Under the pieces are notes generated by a model, which was not told the origin of the DNA, made no database searches, and saw only the letters and a program-made list of their open reading frames with translations. A stretch of 64,000 nt of DNA. Source: Xiphias gladius. Its lineage: Eukaryota > Chordata > Actinopteri > Istiophoriformes > Xiphiidae. The stretch lies in NCBI RefSeq assembly GCF_016859285.1, contig NC_053421.1:831971-895970 (forward strand), given 5' to 3'. Positions within the stretch are counted from its first letter, which is position 1. Every line of letters begins with the position of its first letter. Shown here one piece after another: positions 21,501 through 36,287 of the stretch. The position numbers and the translations under genes are program-made.

Positions 21501-24500
21501 ATTATGGAAATTGTGTCACTATCCAAATCCTTATTTACCTAAATGTATATCTTCTCACAGTATGTAGATTGTCATATCACCCATCGATCACTGGAATATG
21601 ATGTCTGAATGCCACAGTCTATCTGAGTATTGTTGCTGACCATGTGCATCCCTTTATGGCCAAAATTTACGATCTCCTAATGGCTTCTTCCAGCATGACA
21701 ATGCACCATTTCAGAAAGCAAAAGTCGTCTCAAACTGGTTTCAGGTGTTCATTGTACTTCAATGGCCTGCCCAGTCACCGGATCTGATTTACATTCAACA
21801 TATTTGGGATGTGGTAGAACGGGAGATTGGCAACATTAATGGCAGCTGTCATGTCAACATGGACTGAATCTCTAAGGAATGTTTCCAGCTGCTTGTTGAA
21901 TCCATTTCACGAGGAAATCATGCTGTTCTGGGGCCAAAGTTGGGTCTTATCCAGTATTAGAAACCTAATAAAGTGGCCACTGAGTATAATTGAGTTACCA
22001 CAGTCTGTTAACATTGATCCTCCCAATTGCACTATTGACGTTGTTTGGAGACCGATGTTATGTAAGTTTGACTTTTTTTCCCTTTTTTTCATTTTGATCA
22101 GAACAAAATGAGGTTAAGCATGACAGCTCATCATCCCCTGGAATGACAGACCAAGAGAAAGAAATGGCAGCCAGTGCATATGAAGCATTTTCGGTAAATC
22201 ATCTCCTTTCTTTCCTGACATGCTCAGTCCAAAAATAATTGCTGTTTTGTGCAGTAACACCTTGACACCCATCAAAACTGCTAGGCCTAGTATCTTAAAC
22301 TTAAGCTTGGCTGAGCTACTGTAGATGCAACACTTAGAGAGACAGCTGACTAATAATAATACATTAAGCTTTATAGAGAGAGGGTCACACCAGTGACTAT
22401 TTAAAAATTTTACACTTTTCACACTTTATGCAAATAGTATACAGCATGTAAATAAACTCACTGCTTTTCTGAATGATAAATTCAGCATAAAATTGTCAAT
22501 CAAAAATTTTGAATATGAGGACACATTGCTCTGTATAGCGATCTCTCCTTTGATCCAGCTAGTCTGCGCTTTTACTTTCCAGTCTTTTGTCATGCACATG
22601 TGCACTTGTAAAAAGCTGATTAGAAATCTGATATATATGGCAGCGAAATCGCCATCCTCACGGAGAAGTCTACCTGGGGAAATCAGTTTTTTCTAATCCC
22701 CTATCCCGATTAAACCAGGTTTCTGATTTACGTGACATTTAAAAAATTGGCTTACTGGAAAAAGCCGACTGTATCCCGGTTAATTAAGTGCATGTAAATG
22801 CAAATAACACAATTCTTTGAGTAACTTGATGACAGAACAAAAGTAAACTTATCTGTTGTCTGGTTAATGTACTATCAGCAGGCCAATGTTATGTTGAAAT
22901 CTGTTTCCCCGTACCTTAACCTAAACCTTATATCTAATGCCGTGCTCAGGCTACAGGAGTTTTAGGCTGATTTAATCCCAATTCACCCCTCCCAACAATC
23001 AGAGGAGAAATCTGGTCTTGGACCTGGGTCTGTACAGTTTGGCCCAGATCGTCTGGTAATGTGAGGGGTTTACAGATCCAGTCTTAAACCTCCTTAACGG
23101 CTCCCAGACTCATCGGGGTAGTCCTGATTAATATCATACATGTTTGATATTTAGGAGTTAAAATCTGGATGATTACAATTTCTATTACGTCAGTCTCGGA
23201 GCAACTGACGAAGTTGCCAGGAAAATGGTAAACATTATAGCTCTTGAGGCTAATGTTAGCTAGCATACTACTGTTGAACTGACTAAAATCTCAACTCCAT
23301 TTCTCGCTGAAGAATAGACATGTGTTGACCGATTCTCCCCAACCACTTGTTGACTTGTTTAGACTTCTGCTTTTTTTTTTAATTAGTAATAATAACGTGC
23401 TGCAACGTTAGTAATACTAACGTTGCTGCAACGTTAGTAATACTAACGTTGCAGCAAGTTGTTTCACCACACTCCATTTTATTCTGCTTCCCCCCATGAC
23501 ATCACGTGTGATGAAATCAGTTGAGGGGGTGCATTGCTCCCTAATTGCTCCCTCTGGCATGATAACTTTAATAATATCCTGTATTGTGTGATGCATCATT
23601 ATTTTCCAAATCTTTTAGTGTGTACATGTTTGAGATTACAGAGAGGTTAATCTATGAAGTTTCTCTTTATATGTTCAACCCGATCTAAAAATTGGTTAGG
23701 ATTTTAAAACTTGTGTAGTCAAAGCCCGGTTTAACCCTAACCAGTCTGCTACACCTAATCATGAATCGAGCCCCAACCCCAACCCCAACCGCAGAGTGAG
23801 GCCCTGCTGGAAACACTGTTCTAACAGGAGGGAAACGCTATCTGAAGGGAGAACAGATTTTGACACAGGACTGGTGTCTGTACTCAGTTAAAGTTCTTTT
23901 GTGTGAGAAGAACCTCCACTCTGTAACACTGTATTTGCAACAAATCCAACATAGTGATATGTCTTCTCTCTAGCGGAGGGTCATGTCAATCTTAGATGTC
24001 ACACTCTTCCGATTAACTTTACTTCATCTCATTCAGTAGTTAAAATGATCAACGTAATTGTTTTGGACTAGGACTTTCACTGTTTATATTAAATTGCTAG
24101 GGAAACATAAGGTATGTCAGATTTTGTAGTTACCGCTGTTATCAACAATGCAAATCTTCTGTTGCTATGTCAGAAGATATCGGATCAGACTTGTAGTGGC
24201 AGAGACCAAATATTAAAGGACTTGGATCTGGATCAGACCCAAAAATTTTACAAGAGTAAATGCTTAATTTTTGCATGTGGTGCTTCCGGTTGTTTCTGTA
24301 GTGTATTAGTGGATAGGAGTTTTGAAATATGAATCAAATCCTCTTCTACAGTATATGTAGATTTGTATTGTAATAATATATATATTATATCAATTTTCTG
24401 GAAAGCCAATTGAAAGAATCAGATCAGTATCAGAAAAACTTAAATGATCCCCGTAGGGAAATTGTTTTGTTACACTCAACACTCCGTTAGGAAAAAGGAG

Positions 24501-27500
24501 TAAATAAGTAAAAAAGTAAAAACTATTATAATACTACAATAAAATATTGATAATAAATACACAGTAAGTAAATAGAAAACTGTGCAAAAAGTAACAAGTA
24601 ATGTGCAAGGTTGAATCACAGTATGAACATAAGTGTGAAGTAGATTAACAGTAATTAAACAGTAAATTAACCATAGTGTGCAAAAGTAAACGAAATCAGA
24701 AGTGTAATGTGGGTCAACAGTAAATTAATACTAGTTTAACAGCAGAGTACTGAAGGAGATGTGCAGAAAGGGGAGAAATTATATAACTGGATGGCCACAG
24801 GAAGGAAGGACCTCCTGTGGCATTCAATGGAGCACCTAGTAATTCAGTCTCTGGTTAAACGCGCTCTTCTGGCTAACCAGAACACTGTGTAGACGGTGGG
24901 AGACGTCTATAGATGGAGAGGAGTTTTGACAACAGCATTCTCTCCACGACTACATGCACAGGGTCCAGCTTCACCCCTAGGACTGGGCCAACTTTCTGAA
25001 TCAGTATGTTGAGTCTCTTGGTGTCGACCACCCTCAGGCCACTGCCCCAGCAGACCACAGTGTTGAAAATGGTGCTGGCCACCACAGACATCCACAGAAT
25101 GGTGCCGCAGATGTTAAAGGACCAGAGCCTCGACAGGAAAAAGAGCGGACTCTGGCCTCTTCTGTAGAGAGCGACAGAGTTCCTGCTCCAGTCCAGTTTA
25201 CTGTCCATGTGGATACCCGGTTATTTGAACTCCTTTACCAACTCCACCACCTCTCGCCTAATTGAAAGAGGAGTATCAAGAGTCCTGGATCTCCTGAAAT
25301 CAACCACCAGCTCTTTTGTTTTGCTTATGTTGAGCTGCAGGTGGTTTAGCTCACACCAGCCCACAATACTGTCCACCACCCTCTGGTACTCTGACACATT
25401 TTTCCCTCTGATGCATCCAACAACTGCAGAGTCATCAGAGAACTTCAGTAGGTGGCAAGTCTCCGTGTCGTACCTGAAGTCGGAAGTGTACAGGATAAAG
25501 AGGAAAGGGGACAGGACGGTCCCCTGTGGAGCTTTAGTACTGCTCACCACTGACACACAGTTCTGAAGCCGCACATACTGAGGGCATCCACTAAGGTAGT
25601 CCATGACCCAGGACAGGAGGGTGAGGCATTGTGGAGCAGGTATATGATGGCAGCGTCCACTCCGACATCCAGTTGGGGGCACAGGCCTTGAGCGCCCTTG
25701 GGCTGATGACATCGGGACCAGCAGCCTTTGCTGAGTTTGCTCAGCAGAGATGGACATTGGGTTTGAGGTGTCGTTGCTGCAAGGTTTTTGGTCAAAGTGG
25801 TCAATGTGAGGCTGCATTTCGAATCTATTGAAGAAACAGTTCAGCTCATTGGCTCTGTTGATGTTCCGAACTACCGTCTGACTGCTGGGCTTGTAATCGG
25901 TGAGGGTCCTTATACCTCTCCAGACCTCCCTGGTGTCGTTCTGCTACAGCCTCTGCTCCAGCTTCCTCCTGTAGCTGTTTCTGGACCCTTTTTCCTACCT
26001 CCCCGTCCCCTGACCTCAATGCCCTCTTTTTGTTCAGGAGTGCTTTAATCTCTTAAGTACCCACAGGGCTTTTTTTTCTTCTCGAAAAACAGTGGACATT
26101 TTTGACTGGAAAAGAGGTATTCACACAGAAATTGATGTGCTCGGTCAAACAGTCTGTCAGTCCGTCTAAGTCCTCACCATTTGGCATGTGAAAATATCCC
26201 AGTTGGTGCAATGTCGTATATCTTCTCAGTCCACCACCTCACAGTAATGATGGGGGTGGGTTAATGTATGACCAATGGTCTGTACTTGGGCTGAAGGTTG
26301 GCCAAGTTGTAGTCGTAAGTAGGGCAGTCCACAAACTGAGTGAAAGTAAGGAGAATCTGAAGGTTTGGAGATCCTGAAAAAACACTGGGGTGCAGTGTGT
26401 GGGGTCTCGCAGTAACAGAATGGATGATGTCACTCATGGTTGCTTGGTTACCGGAGGGAGGAATGTAAACAACAGCGAAGATGGCGTGTGAGAATTCCCT
26501 TGGTATGTAGTATGAACGTAGCCCCACAGCTAACAGTTCAAAGTCTGGGCTGCGGAAACATTCCTTTACGGTAATGTTGGCCAGGGTGGCACAATCTGTT
26601 AATTAAAAAAAGCGGCAAGCCTGACACCTCCTTTATTTCAAACTCAGATTTATTATAATTATTCATTCTATTATTCTTTATTCATTATTTATAAAAGCTT
26701 TTTATGGATTAAATAACCAGATCAGAATTCCTGTTTTTGGCTGATGCAGCAAGTTAAATACCTGATGAATCGATGTACTTGCAAAGTCCAACTTATTAAT
26801 TGACATCATTACCCACACTGGCCTAATACACCCAGAGGTATTGAAGCAAGAGCTACGACAACGTAACAGTATAGCAAAATCTGTTACTGTGAGAAGATGT
26901 AAGTAGGTCAACTGTAAGGCAATCGTCAAATCACCCATCTCTGTCAGTGGAATATGATTGTAGTAGAAGTAGGGTGAACTAAATTAGGTATGAGATTTTT
27001 TTTTTTTTTTTTCTGGCTCAGATGATGGTGGTACTACAACTGTGACATACTGCTGACTTTTCCATAGTTTTCTTCTTGTCAACAGATCCCATGGTATGTC
27101 TTATTCCTCTGTGCCATAGAGCTCCATTGTTGTCCAGACCAGTGTGAGCCACACTTTTGCACTGGTTATTGTGTTCCTTCATCACCATGAACACACACAC
27201 TGTAGTTTATTTTAACTCAGTCACCCACACACACCTTCCTGCTGCTGTAATACTTAAGAGAGCACCAAATGTTGATTAATCCATCACAGAAAATAGCCAC
27301 TAACAAATGCACTATTTCCTCCTGTTTGAGTAACCTTTGATTTATGTCCTCCGTAGAAACCAAACCCAAACATGTTAGACACCCCTCTCCACTATCATCA
27401 TCAAAACACCAAATGAGGGAATATCTTTTGGATGAATGGTGTTGGTTTTACCTTTTTAATTTGTGCTGAGAGCTGAGAGCCAACGGCAGAGTAGGGAAGT

Positions 27501-30500
27501 CAGAAAGTTTAGAGAGACTGACTAACACATTGTTTTGGACTTTTCATGGGCTTTGCTGACAGTAAGAAACATAGAATCGTACTAGACTAATCCTTTAAAA
27601 ATGATTTAGAGAAGATATGCTGTTGCATTGGCTGACATATTCCATCACTGCAGTCAACGTGTGTGTGTGTGTGTGTGTGTTTGTTTGTGTGTTTGTTTGT
27701 TTGTTTGTTTGTTTGTTTGTTTGTTTGTTTGTGAGAGACTCACTCACCCACTCTCTTGACTGTTTCTCTCATCTTCTCAGACTAAGATTATTATTGTGTG
27801 TGAGGCGAGCATGATATTGGACAGACACGGAGCTACTCGTAGAGTTGTTTCAAAGGAAGCAGGCTAAACCTGGGCAGTAGTTTCCAGTGACATCTGCATA
27901 AACACCCAGAACACATGAACATTTAAAGCTGCTATATTCACTGACTTGGGGCCAGTTTCATAAGTGATTTGCAAGCACTGCAATGTAGCTTGCTAGTGGT
28001 TATAGTGTCATGATTCAGTAATGATTTTCAACCACAAATTGGGTAAAGATTTGCTAGTACTGCAGAAGCGCTCGCATGCTTGGAAATTGCAAATTTGGTG
28101 AAAAAGGCCCATGTGTTCTTCACAGGCTGGGAAGTATGATGAGTCTCTCAAACACCTCGAAGCCCTGCAGGAGCTCAACAAAGAGGACTACAAGATCGCC
28201 ATGAATAAAGCTGTCATAGAGTTTTATAAAAGTGGTCAGACTACCACAGGGACTCTGAAACAGACCCTAATGGCAATGAAGAACCAGGTAACTGCTGAAA
28301 TGTGGGTCATGTTTTTCTCATGCTTTCTGTTCATGTTGAATTTATTTTCAGTGAAAGTTATAGACAAACACAATGATTATGATGTTGGATTTTTTTCAAA
28401 CATCCTCTCTTCATCTTTCAGGTTCACACATCAGAGGATGTTGATGGTTTGGACGATGTTGAAAACAGTTTGCTGTACTATAATCAAGCCATCATCCACT
28501 ATCACATGCGACAGTACTCTGAAGCCATCTCCATTGGAGAGAAGCTGTACCAGTTTCTGGAACCATTTGGTATGTCGTGGTACTTTACATGGTTTTATGA
28601 ATGTCTACTGGTGTGATTGATTAGATAATAATTTAGTTGATCGACAGATCACCTAATTAATCAACTAATGGTTGATTCATGGAAGTTTTGTTTGGCATTT
28701 TAAATAATATATCAAGGACAAAAATACTAAATATTTAGTGATCACAGACTCTTGAATATAATTTGCTGCTTTTAAAAAATATCTTACCATTGTAAGTGAA
28801 AACCTTTTAGGTTTTTGTAGCCTTGCTCAGACAGAATTAGCATTTTGAACAAGTGACTTTGGTTCCTGATAGCATATGATGGGCATTGTGGTTACTTTTG
28901 ACATTTCATGGGATAAATGATTGATCAATTTATCAGTAACAAATTGTATGGGTTAATTGATGATGAAAACAGTCAGGGTTTCTGCTCTTTTCATGAAACA
29001 CCCCTTGTGTGATCAGAACATGGTTAATAATGAATACATTTATTATGTAGTTAAGAAATGTTTTAATGCCACATATGAGTTGTTGTACATCTGAAGCTCC
29101 AAAACTGAGATCATGCAACGTGACTTGTAGTCACTGTGTAGTTGTGCTGTGTGTAGTTTTGCCTTTTCAATTTTTTGCCATACTGGTTTGAATAATGGAT
29201 ATGGTAACATGGATGTGCAAGCCAAAGTTTTCATTACTTAATAAATCCAGATATCAAGTCTTGGCTCAAAAAATTAAGTGAGAGGGTTTCTGGGAAATGT
29301 GGTCATGATTTTTTGAAATGCTAGCTTAACATTACCACGGGATAGATCTAGCCTATCAGTTGTTTTGACCACAATCCTGTTTGTTTTACAAGGTCAGACC
29401 ACAGTATTCAAGTTAATCTTGATATTTGATAAAGGTCCATGTGTTAGTCCTGGCATGTAGTCATTGTGTTATTTGTCCTAGAAGAGAAGTTTGCTCAGGC
29501 TGTGTGCTTCCTGCTGGTGGATTTGTACCTGCTCACCTTCCAACCAGAGAAGGCCCTCCATTTGCTAGCTGTGCTGGATAAACTCTCTGTACAAGGAAGC
29601 AACAAGAACGGCAAAGGAGAGGTACCCAAATGCACTACATTGTCATGAAAAGAAAATTACAGTTTTACACAATCTGCTCTTATTTTAAAATGTTTTACGG
29701 TACATTTTACATTTCATTCAATTCTGTTTCATTTATATAGCGCCAAATCATAACAGAAGTTATCTCAAGGCATTTTTCATATAGAGCAGGTTTAGACCGA
29801 ACGTTTTAGTTATATTTAAAGAGACCCAATATTCCCACATGAGCAAGCACTTGGTGACAGTGGCACAGAAAAACTCCCTTTAACAGGTAGAAACCTTTAA
29901 CAAAACCCGGCTCATGGTTCTACATAACAGTCTTGTTGCAAAGATCTGTGGTTGCAGTAAATCACTAATGAAGTCCAAATGAAAGACAAACAGAAGTAAT
30001 CATGGGATAACGGAGTATGTACACACATCATCAGTTTAACCCAATTATCTAACCTATTTGTTGAAGATGTGTGCCTCTAAGATTTCTGCCCCCACCCAAT
30101 ATAATGGGGGTGAATGGAATTTAGTTTGTGGTGGTCAGAGCAATAGAAGATTAAATTTTAAAAAAGCAACTAAAAAGCAGTGTCTAGTTACACTGGATAA
30201 TCCACAGAAATTCTTTGTGTGAAAACGGTTGTCATTAGATCACACACAGAATTATTCTCAGGGTAAACTTTTTATTTCATTATCTAACTGAACAAACTAA
30301 ATATCTTAGCTGTGCCACTTGAATGGCTAGAATTAGGAAGAATTTTATGAAGTTTTGAGCTTGTCTGAAGCCACTAACTGAAGACGTTTCTATCAAGAAG
30401 TAAGTTGAATCAAGCGGATTTAAAAGCATACAGTTTGCTGTTTATTGAGTGCTTTGCTTGATTGCAGAACAACAGTTCAAACAAAGATGGAGCAAACCAG

Positions 30501-33500
30501 AAAGCAGAGTTCACAGCCATGATTGAGGCAGCCAAATCAAAGATGCATCAGGCAAGAGCTGTGTTCATAGATTTTAACAGCCACTGTTTTTGTGTTTCAG
30601 TCTCCATCCTGTTGACTGTGACTGACTGTCGTTTCTTTTACAGTACAAAGTTAGAGCCTACATTCAGATGAAATCCTCCAAGGCCTGTAAAAGGGAGATC
30701 AAATCAGTGATGAACACAGCAGGGAACGTGAGTCATCACGTAGTTCAAACAGGTTACATCAAATGAATGTGATGTTATTGTGTTTGGTAATCATCTTGGC
30801 GAGAACAGTGCATACCCTCTCCTGGTTCTTTGTCTGACTTATGTTTCCTGGCCCCTCCATTAGTCTGCACCGTCACTCTTCCTCAAGAGTAATTTTGAGT
30901 ACCTGAGAGGAAACTACCGGAAAGCAGTGAAGCTGTTGAACAGCTCCAACATTGCAGAGCATCCTGGACCCATCAAGACAGGTGAAAAACTACTGTACCT
31001 CTAAGGATTTATGGCTTCCTTTGATAAGCTTGCTATCAAAAAGCCTTAAAGCTAGTTTTGGTTTTACTTTGCCCCGGTTCTGACTGTAAATGTATCATTA
31101 TTGGCTTTGTGCTGCTTCCAAACAATGTCTTCATTGGAGATGAAACTAGCTTTAGCTGTGTCATTTGATAGATTTTTGTATGTGCTAGTTGATGGATTGT
31201 GCACGTGTCCTGACTTGTCTCATTCAGGTGAATGTGTTCGATGTATGTTCTGGAACAATCTGGGCTGCATTCACTTTGCAATGGGGAAACATAACCTAGG
31301 CATTTTCTACTTCAAGAAGGCGCTGCAAGAGAACGACAACACCTGTGCACAGTTGGGAGATGGCAACAATGGGCAAGGTGGGTCACAGAAGTGCTGTCTC
31401 TTGACTGAATCTGCTGTCAAGTGGTAATCCATCTAATTCATGTTATCGAATACTCATCTCCTGTAGGCTTGAAAACTGGATTTAAAAGGTTTGTAGCTTG
31501 CTCCTTCACAGAGGACAGCAGCTCTATATATATTAGATTAACAGTGGTTACAATGGATTCCAGCTGGACCACGCTTCACATCAAAGCATCTCAAGAAGCA
31601 CCTCATAGAACCACCGTAGCATATAACCCTCATAATTCTCTGCTATCTTGTAAACAGTTGTCGTTTCGCCAGAATGTTTTGGATATGTTCATAAAAATTT
31701 CTAAAAAATTTACATTGTTCACTGTTATATCTGGTCACCATGTAATCCATTGAAATCATTGAATCCAAACTGGCTGACTCTCATTGCAGAAAAATGTTCT
31801 ACTTTGTCCAGCAATGTTTAAAATACACACAAAAACAGTTTTTTGCAGTTCTCTAGCTTCTCTCTCTCCATGCTGATAGTTTTGATTTTACAGTATTTGT
31901 CCATGTTTTTAAATATCTTGTCTCTCAGAGGAATTAAGTTTGTGACATTTAAAAGATTAAACAGCACTATGTCTTTAACAGACATGTGTCTGTTACTCAT
32001 TGTCAGAATTTTCGCTGGAAATTCTTTCTACCAAAGAAATAGTGATCAAACCAATAATCCACAGAGAGGACTGGATTATCCAGAGTAACAGGTACACTCT
32101 TTCTGGGAAACATGTTGCAGTTGTTTTTAAATATATATACAACCATAAACAAAGAAATATAAATGCATTTATTTGTTATTGGTGTGTTTTGATCAACTAT
32201 ATATCTACTATATCATCTTAAATATTTGTAAATTTTCCACAACCATGCTGTCTTATTGTGTAAAGCGTATGCCTCAGTTTGAACTAGGCCAATTAGGACA
32301 ATTTATTGCTAACATGTGGGTCCCCAAAGGTAACGTCCCTTTCTTCTTTTGTTACTTTTATTCTCCAGCTAAGAAGTTCACAGGTATCCCCATGTGTGCT
32401 CTACTAGCCAACAAGCGCTATGAGCTGCTTTATAACTGTGGTATTCAACTGCTGCACATCGGCAGGCCTCTGGCAGCATTTGAGTGTTTGATGGAGGCGG
32501 TGCAGGTTTACCATTCCAACCCTCGACTGTGGTTGCGGCTCGCAGAGTGCTGCATCTCTGCCAATAAAGGGGTATGACTTAACTGACGTTGATCCTGAGC
32601 CTGAAGTTTAACTTTGTTTCATAGTTGAGTATTCTTCTAGCATTTTGCCTTACTGGATTTTCCTTTTATCTTATTTTAAATATAACTTGCCTTTTTGCAT
32701 ATTTTTTATATTTTGTTTAAACTTTGTTTAAGACAACCTTATACTCTAATTAGATGTATAAAAACTGTTTTGTTTTTTTTCCTGGATAAAGGATCACTAA
32801 AAATATGTTTTGTTGTTCTCACTTGAATTGGAATATCATCCAATAATGATAATGGTTTTGCTTCAGGAATTATTCACAAGCTACCATGGGCAACTTATTT
32901 TTCTTCAGCGATTTCAATATCCGATGAACCAACTGGAATGTCAGGTTGAACATGTATTTACAAATGACCTTTTTAATAAATAATAAGGTAATTTGTAAAC
33001 ACCTTCCAGTACAGTTAGTGATGGTTTAAAGGTGAACAGAAAATCACAGTAAGTTACTCCATGTTTATGTTTCCAGGGCTCGGAGCAGGAGAGCAAAGGT
33101 TTACCTTGTAAAAAAGGTATTGTTCAATCTATTGTCGGACAGGGCTACCATCGCAAGATCGTTCTGGCATCCCAGTCTACCCAGAATACTATCTACAGGT
33201 CAGTGTCAACTCCAACAAGTCCATCCTCCAGCCCTGAATCCCCAGAGTCAAACTACTGAAAGATGTTGACCTTTACTTTTCAGCAGTTGACAGCAGTGCT
33301 GCATGTGCTGTTAATCTTGGTTGTCTCCTTTTAAAGGCATAGTTCAGTGTTTACCAAGAGTGAGAGCAATATCAATCTCATGTCTGTGCATTAACTCTGA
33401 AGCTGGCACTGGGGGTAAATTAGCCTAGTTTAGCATGAAGACTGTAAGTTGGGGGCTAGCCTGGCACTTTAACTATAAACTCGTTGAGCACTTTATTAGG

Positions 33501-36239
33501 AACACCTGTACACCTGCTTATTCATGCAATTATTAAATCAGCCAATCATGTGGCAGCAGTGCAGTGCATAAAATAACGCTAACACAGGTCAGAAGCTTCA
33601 GTTAATATTCACATCAAACATTCGGATGAAGAAAAAATATGATGAAAAATGAAAATATGAAATATGACTTTTACTGTGCCATGATTGTTGGTACCAGACG
33701 GGCTGGTTTGAATATTTCTGAAACTGCTGATCTCCTAGGATTTTCTCACACAAGTAGTTTCATGTATAGATGGGACACCTGCAAAAAATTTCTACTTGTT
33801 GCACATCCGATGGTGCCATAGGGCCAGCTATCTGCTAGAAGCCACCTGTCAATGATGTTTCGTCCCATTAGTTCCAGAACATCTTCAGGTAGTGGGGCAC
33901 TGACAGGGACATCTCCCTACAACCCCGTTACTTGCCCTAGGATTCTTTCTTCCCCTATGTGTTGTCTCTCCCTCTCAACCAGAACCAGAAGCTTCCTTCC
34001 TTCGCCTCTCCTGCCAGCTCCTTTAGTGCCATATTTAGTTAGACCCCTGACACTCCTATAGCCCTCAACAAATGGTAGTCCAATGTTCCCAGGTAGCCGC
34101 AGCACCCTACTTCCACAGGGAATACGGAAGCCCTCCAACCTGCCCCTAAGCATTCCGCCTTCAGGTCTGCATACTTTCCTCTCTTCCTTTCGTAGGCCTC
34201 CACTCCTTCCTCCTATGGCACAATTAGCTCCACCAGGATGGTAGTCATTGTCTCTGCAGACCACAGTACAATGTCTGGCTTGAGAAACATGGTGATCTCA
34301 GGGGAGAACTGGAGCTCTCTCTCCGATTCCTTCCCTGGTTGTTGACTCCGTTGTACTGCCTTCACTTTATAGAGTTCTTAATCCATTCTGGCTACCTCAG
34401 AGGTGACCATCTCTTTCCTTCCCTTTCTCGTGGCTGCAGAACACGACACAGGAGCCTCCCTCCACCCAAGACTAGTTCTCCCTGTTTGTGTCCTGGCAAC
34501 CACTTCTCAGTGTTTCAGCCTGCTAGTGGCTTGGTCAACAATAAGCCCTACCTTCCATTTGCGACCTTTCTCAACATGGGCTTTTGCATTGCATACTGCC
34601 ATGTCTGACGACTCACTCAATTTCATGACCAGCCTTGCTTTTGTCCAGTTTGTAACCCAAAATGATAGACTTCAGCAGAAGCTGGAGGATGTCTTCTCTA
34701 CACAGGCCCACACTGGAGATGCACCAGGATAGGCGTAAGTTCACATAATTTGACATAATTTGAGGGGCCACATCGGCCTCTGGTAAAGGGTGAACTGGTA
34801 GCACCGTGTCTTGTACTGCCCTTTAAACTGTCTCTTATCTCTTCTCCACGCCTCCAGAGTGTTGATGTGACTCTGTGGTCGCCATGTGCTTGTCTGAGAG
34901 CTCCGCTGTATACAGCTGTCCCAGGCTTAGAGCGGTTGCTCCACAAACAATGGGATTCTCTCTTTGTCCACATAGAAAAAGATTGGGTCATTCCTGGATT
35001 CTTGCCCTCTCTAGAGATTACTCAGAATCGTGCCAAAAACAAAAACATCCAGTGAGCGGAAGTCCTGCGAACGGAAATGCCTTGTTGATGAGAGAGGTCG
35101 GAGGAGAATGGTTGACATCGATGTCAGCCAAGAACAGAAATCTGACACTGCAGTTGGCACAGGCTCACCAAAACTGGGCAGCTGAAGAATGAAAAAACAT
35201 AGCCTTGTCTGATGAATCTGGATTTCTACTGAGGCATGCAGATGGCCAGAATTTGGTGTCAGCAGCAGGAATCCATGGACCCAACTTGCCTTGTGTCAGC
35301 AGTCCAGGCTGTTGGTGGTGGTGGAATGGTGTGGGGAATGTTTTCTTGGCTACTTTGGGCCCCTTAATACCAATCCATCAAGGTTCGAATTCCACAGCCT
35401 ATCTGAATATTGTTACTGACCAAGTGTGTCCCTTTATGGCCACAGTTGACCCATCTTCTAATGGCTACTACCAGCATGGTAATGCACCATGTCTAAGAGC
35501 AAAAGTCGTCTCAAACTGGTTTCACGAACATAGTGATGAGTTCCCAAATGTTCATCCCGCATTTGGGATGTGCTAGAACAGGAGATTGGCAGCATGAATG
35601 TGCAGCTGACACATCATTTCTGCCATGTGCAGAAATAATGTGATGCAATCATGTGAACATGGACTGGAATCTAAGCGGAGTGTTTTCAACATTTTGTGGA
35701 ATCCACGCCACCTAGAACTGAGGCTGTTTTGAAAACATAGGAAGGCCCTGCCCAGTATTAGTATGGTGGTGTTAATAAAGTGCTTGCTGAGTGTATGATG
35801 TCCATGCTCACTGTATTGTAAAACAATGGAAGTCTGAAATGATAGAAAACTAAAAATCTAAAGCTGCACTGAATGTGTTTAAAAATGATTAACAGACATA
35901 TAAAGGATATGTCTGTCAATCAAGGACATATAAATGTAGTGCAATTTGTAGTTAGGGAAAAAAAAAACTGGTATTGTCCTCTCGATTTCTTTTAAAATTA
36001 GAAAACAATTTTCTGTCCATTGAAGCTATAAGATGTTTCCACTGAGTAAAATATTCAAACATAAGATATATATTTTTTCAAATGTCTGCACTATTTTATC
36101 ATGCAGATATTTTACTTATTTTCCATCATTTTATACACATTTCCCCAGTCTAAGAATTATAACTGACTGACATTAGTAGTTCATTGTTTTTATATTTGCC
36201 TGATGCTCTTTTCGATAACAATCTGCCCAAGCTCGCTCT

Positions 36240-36287
<48 letters not shown>

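Noticed and set aside
28111-28620. Single 169-codon frame
   Set aside because: It is CNOT10 exon 3, intron 3 and part of exon 4 read through in a mixed frame, not a separate gene.
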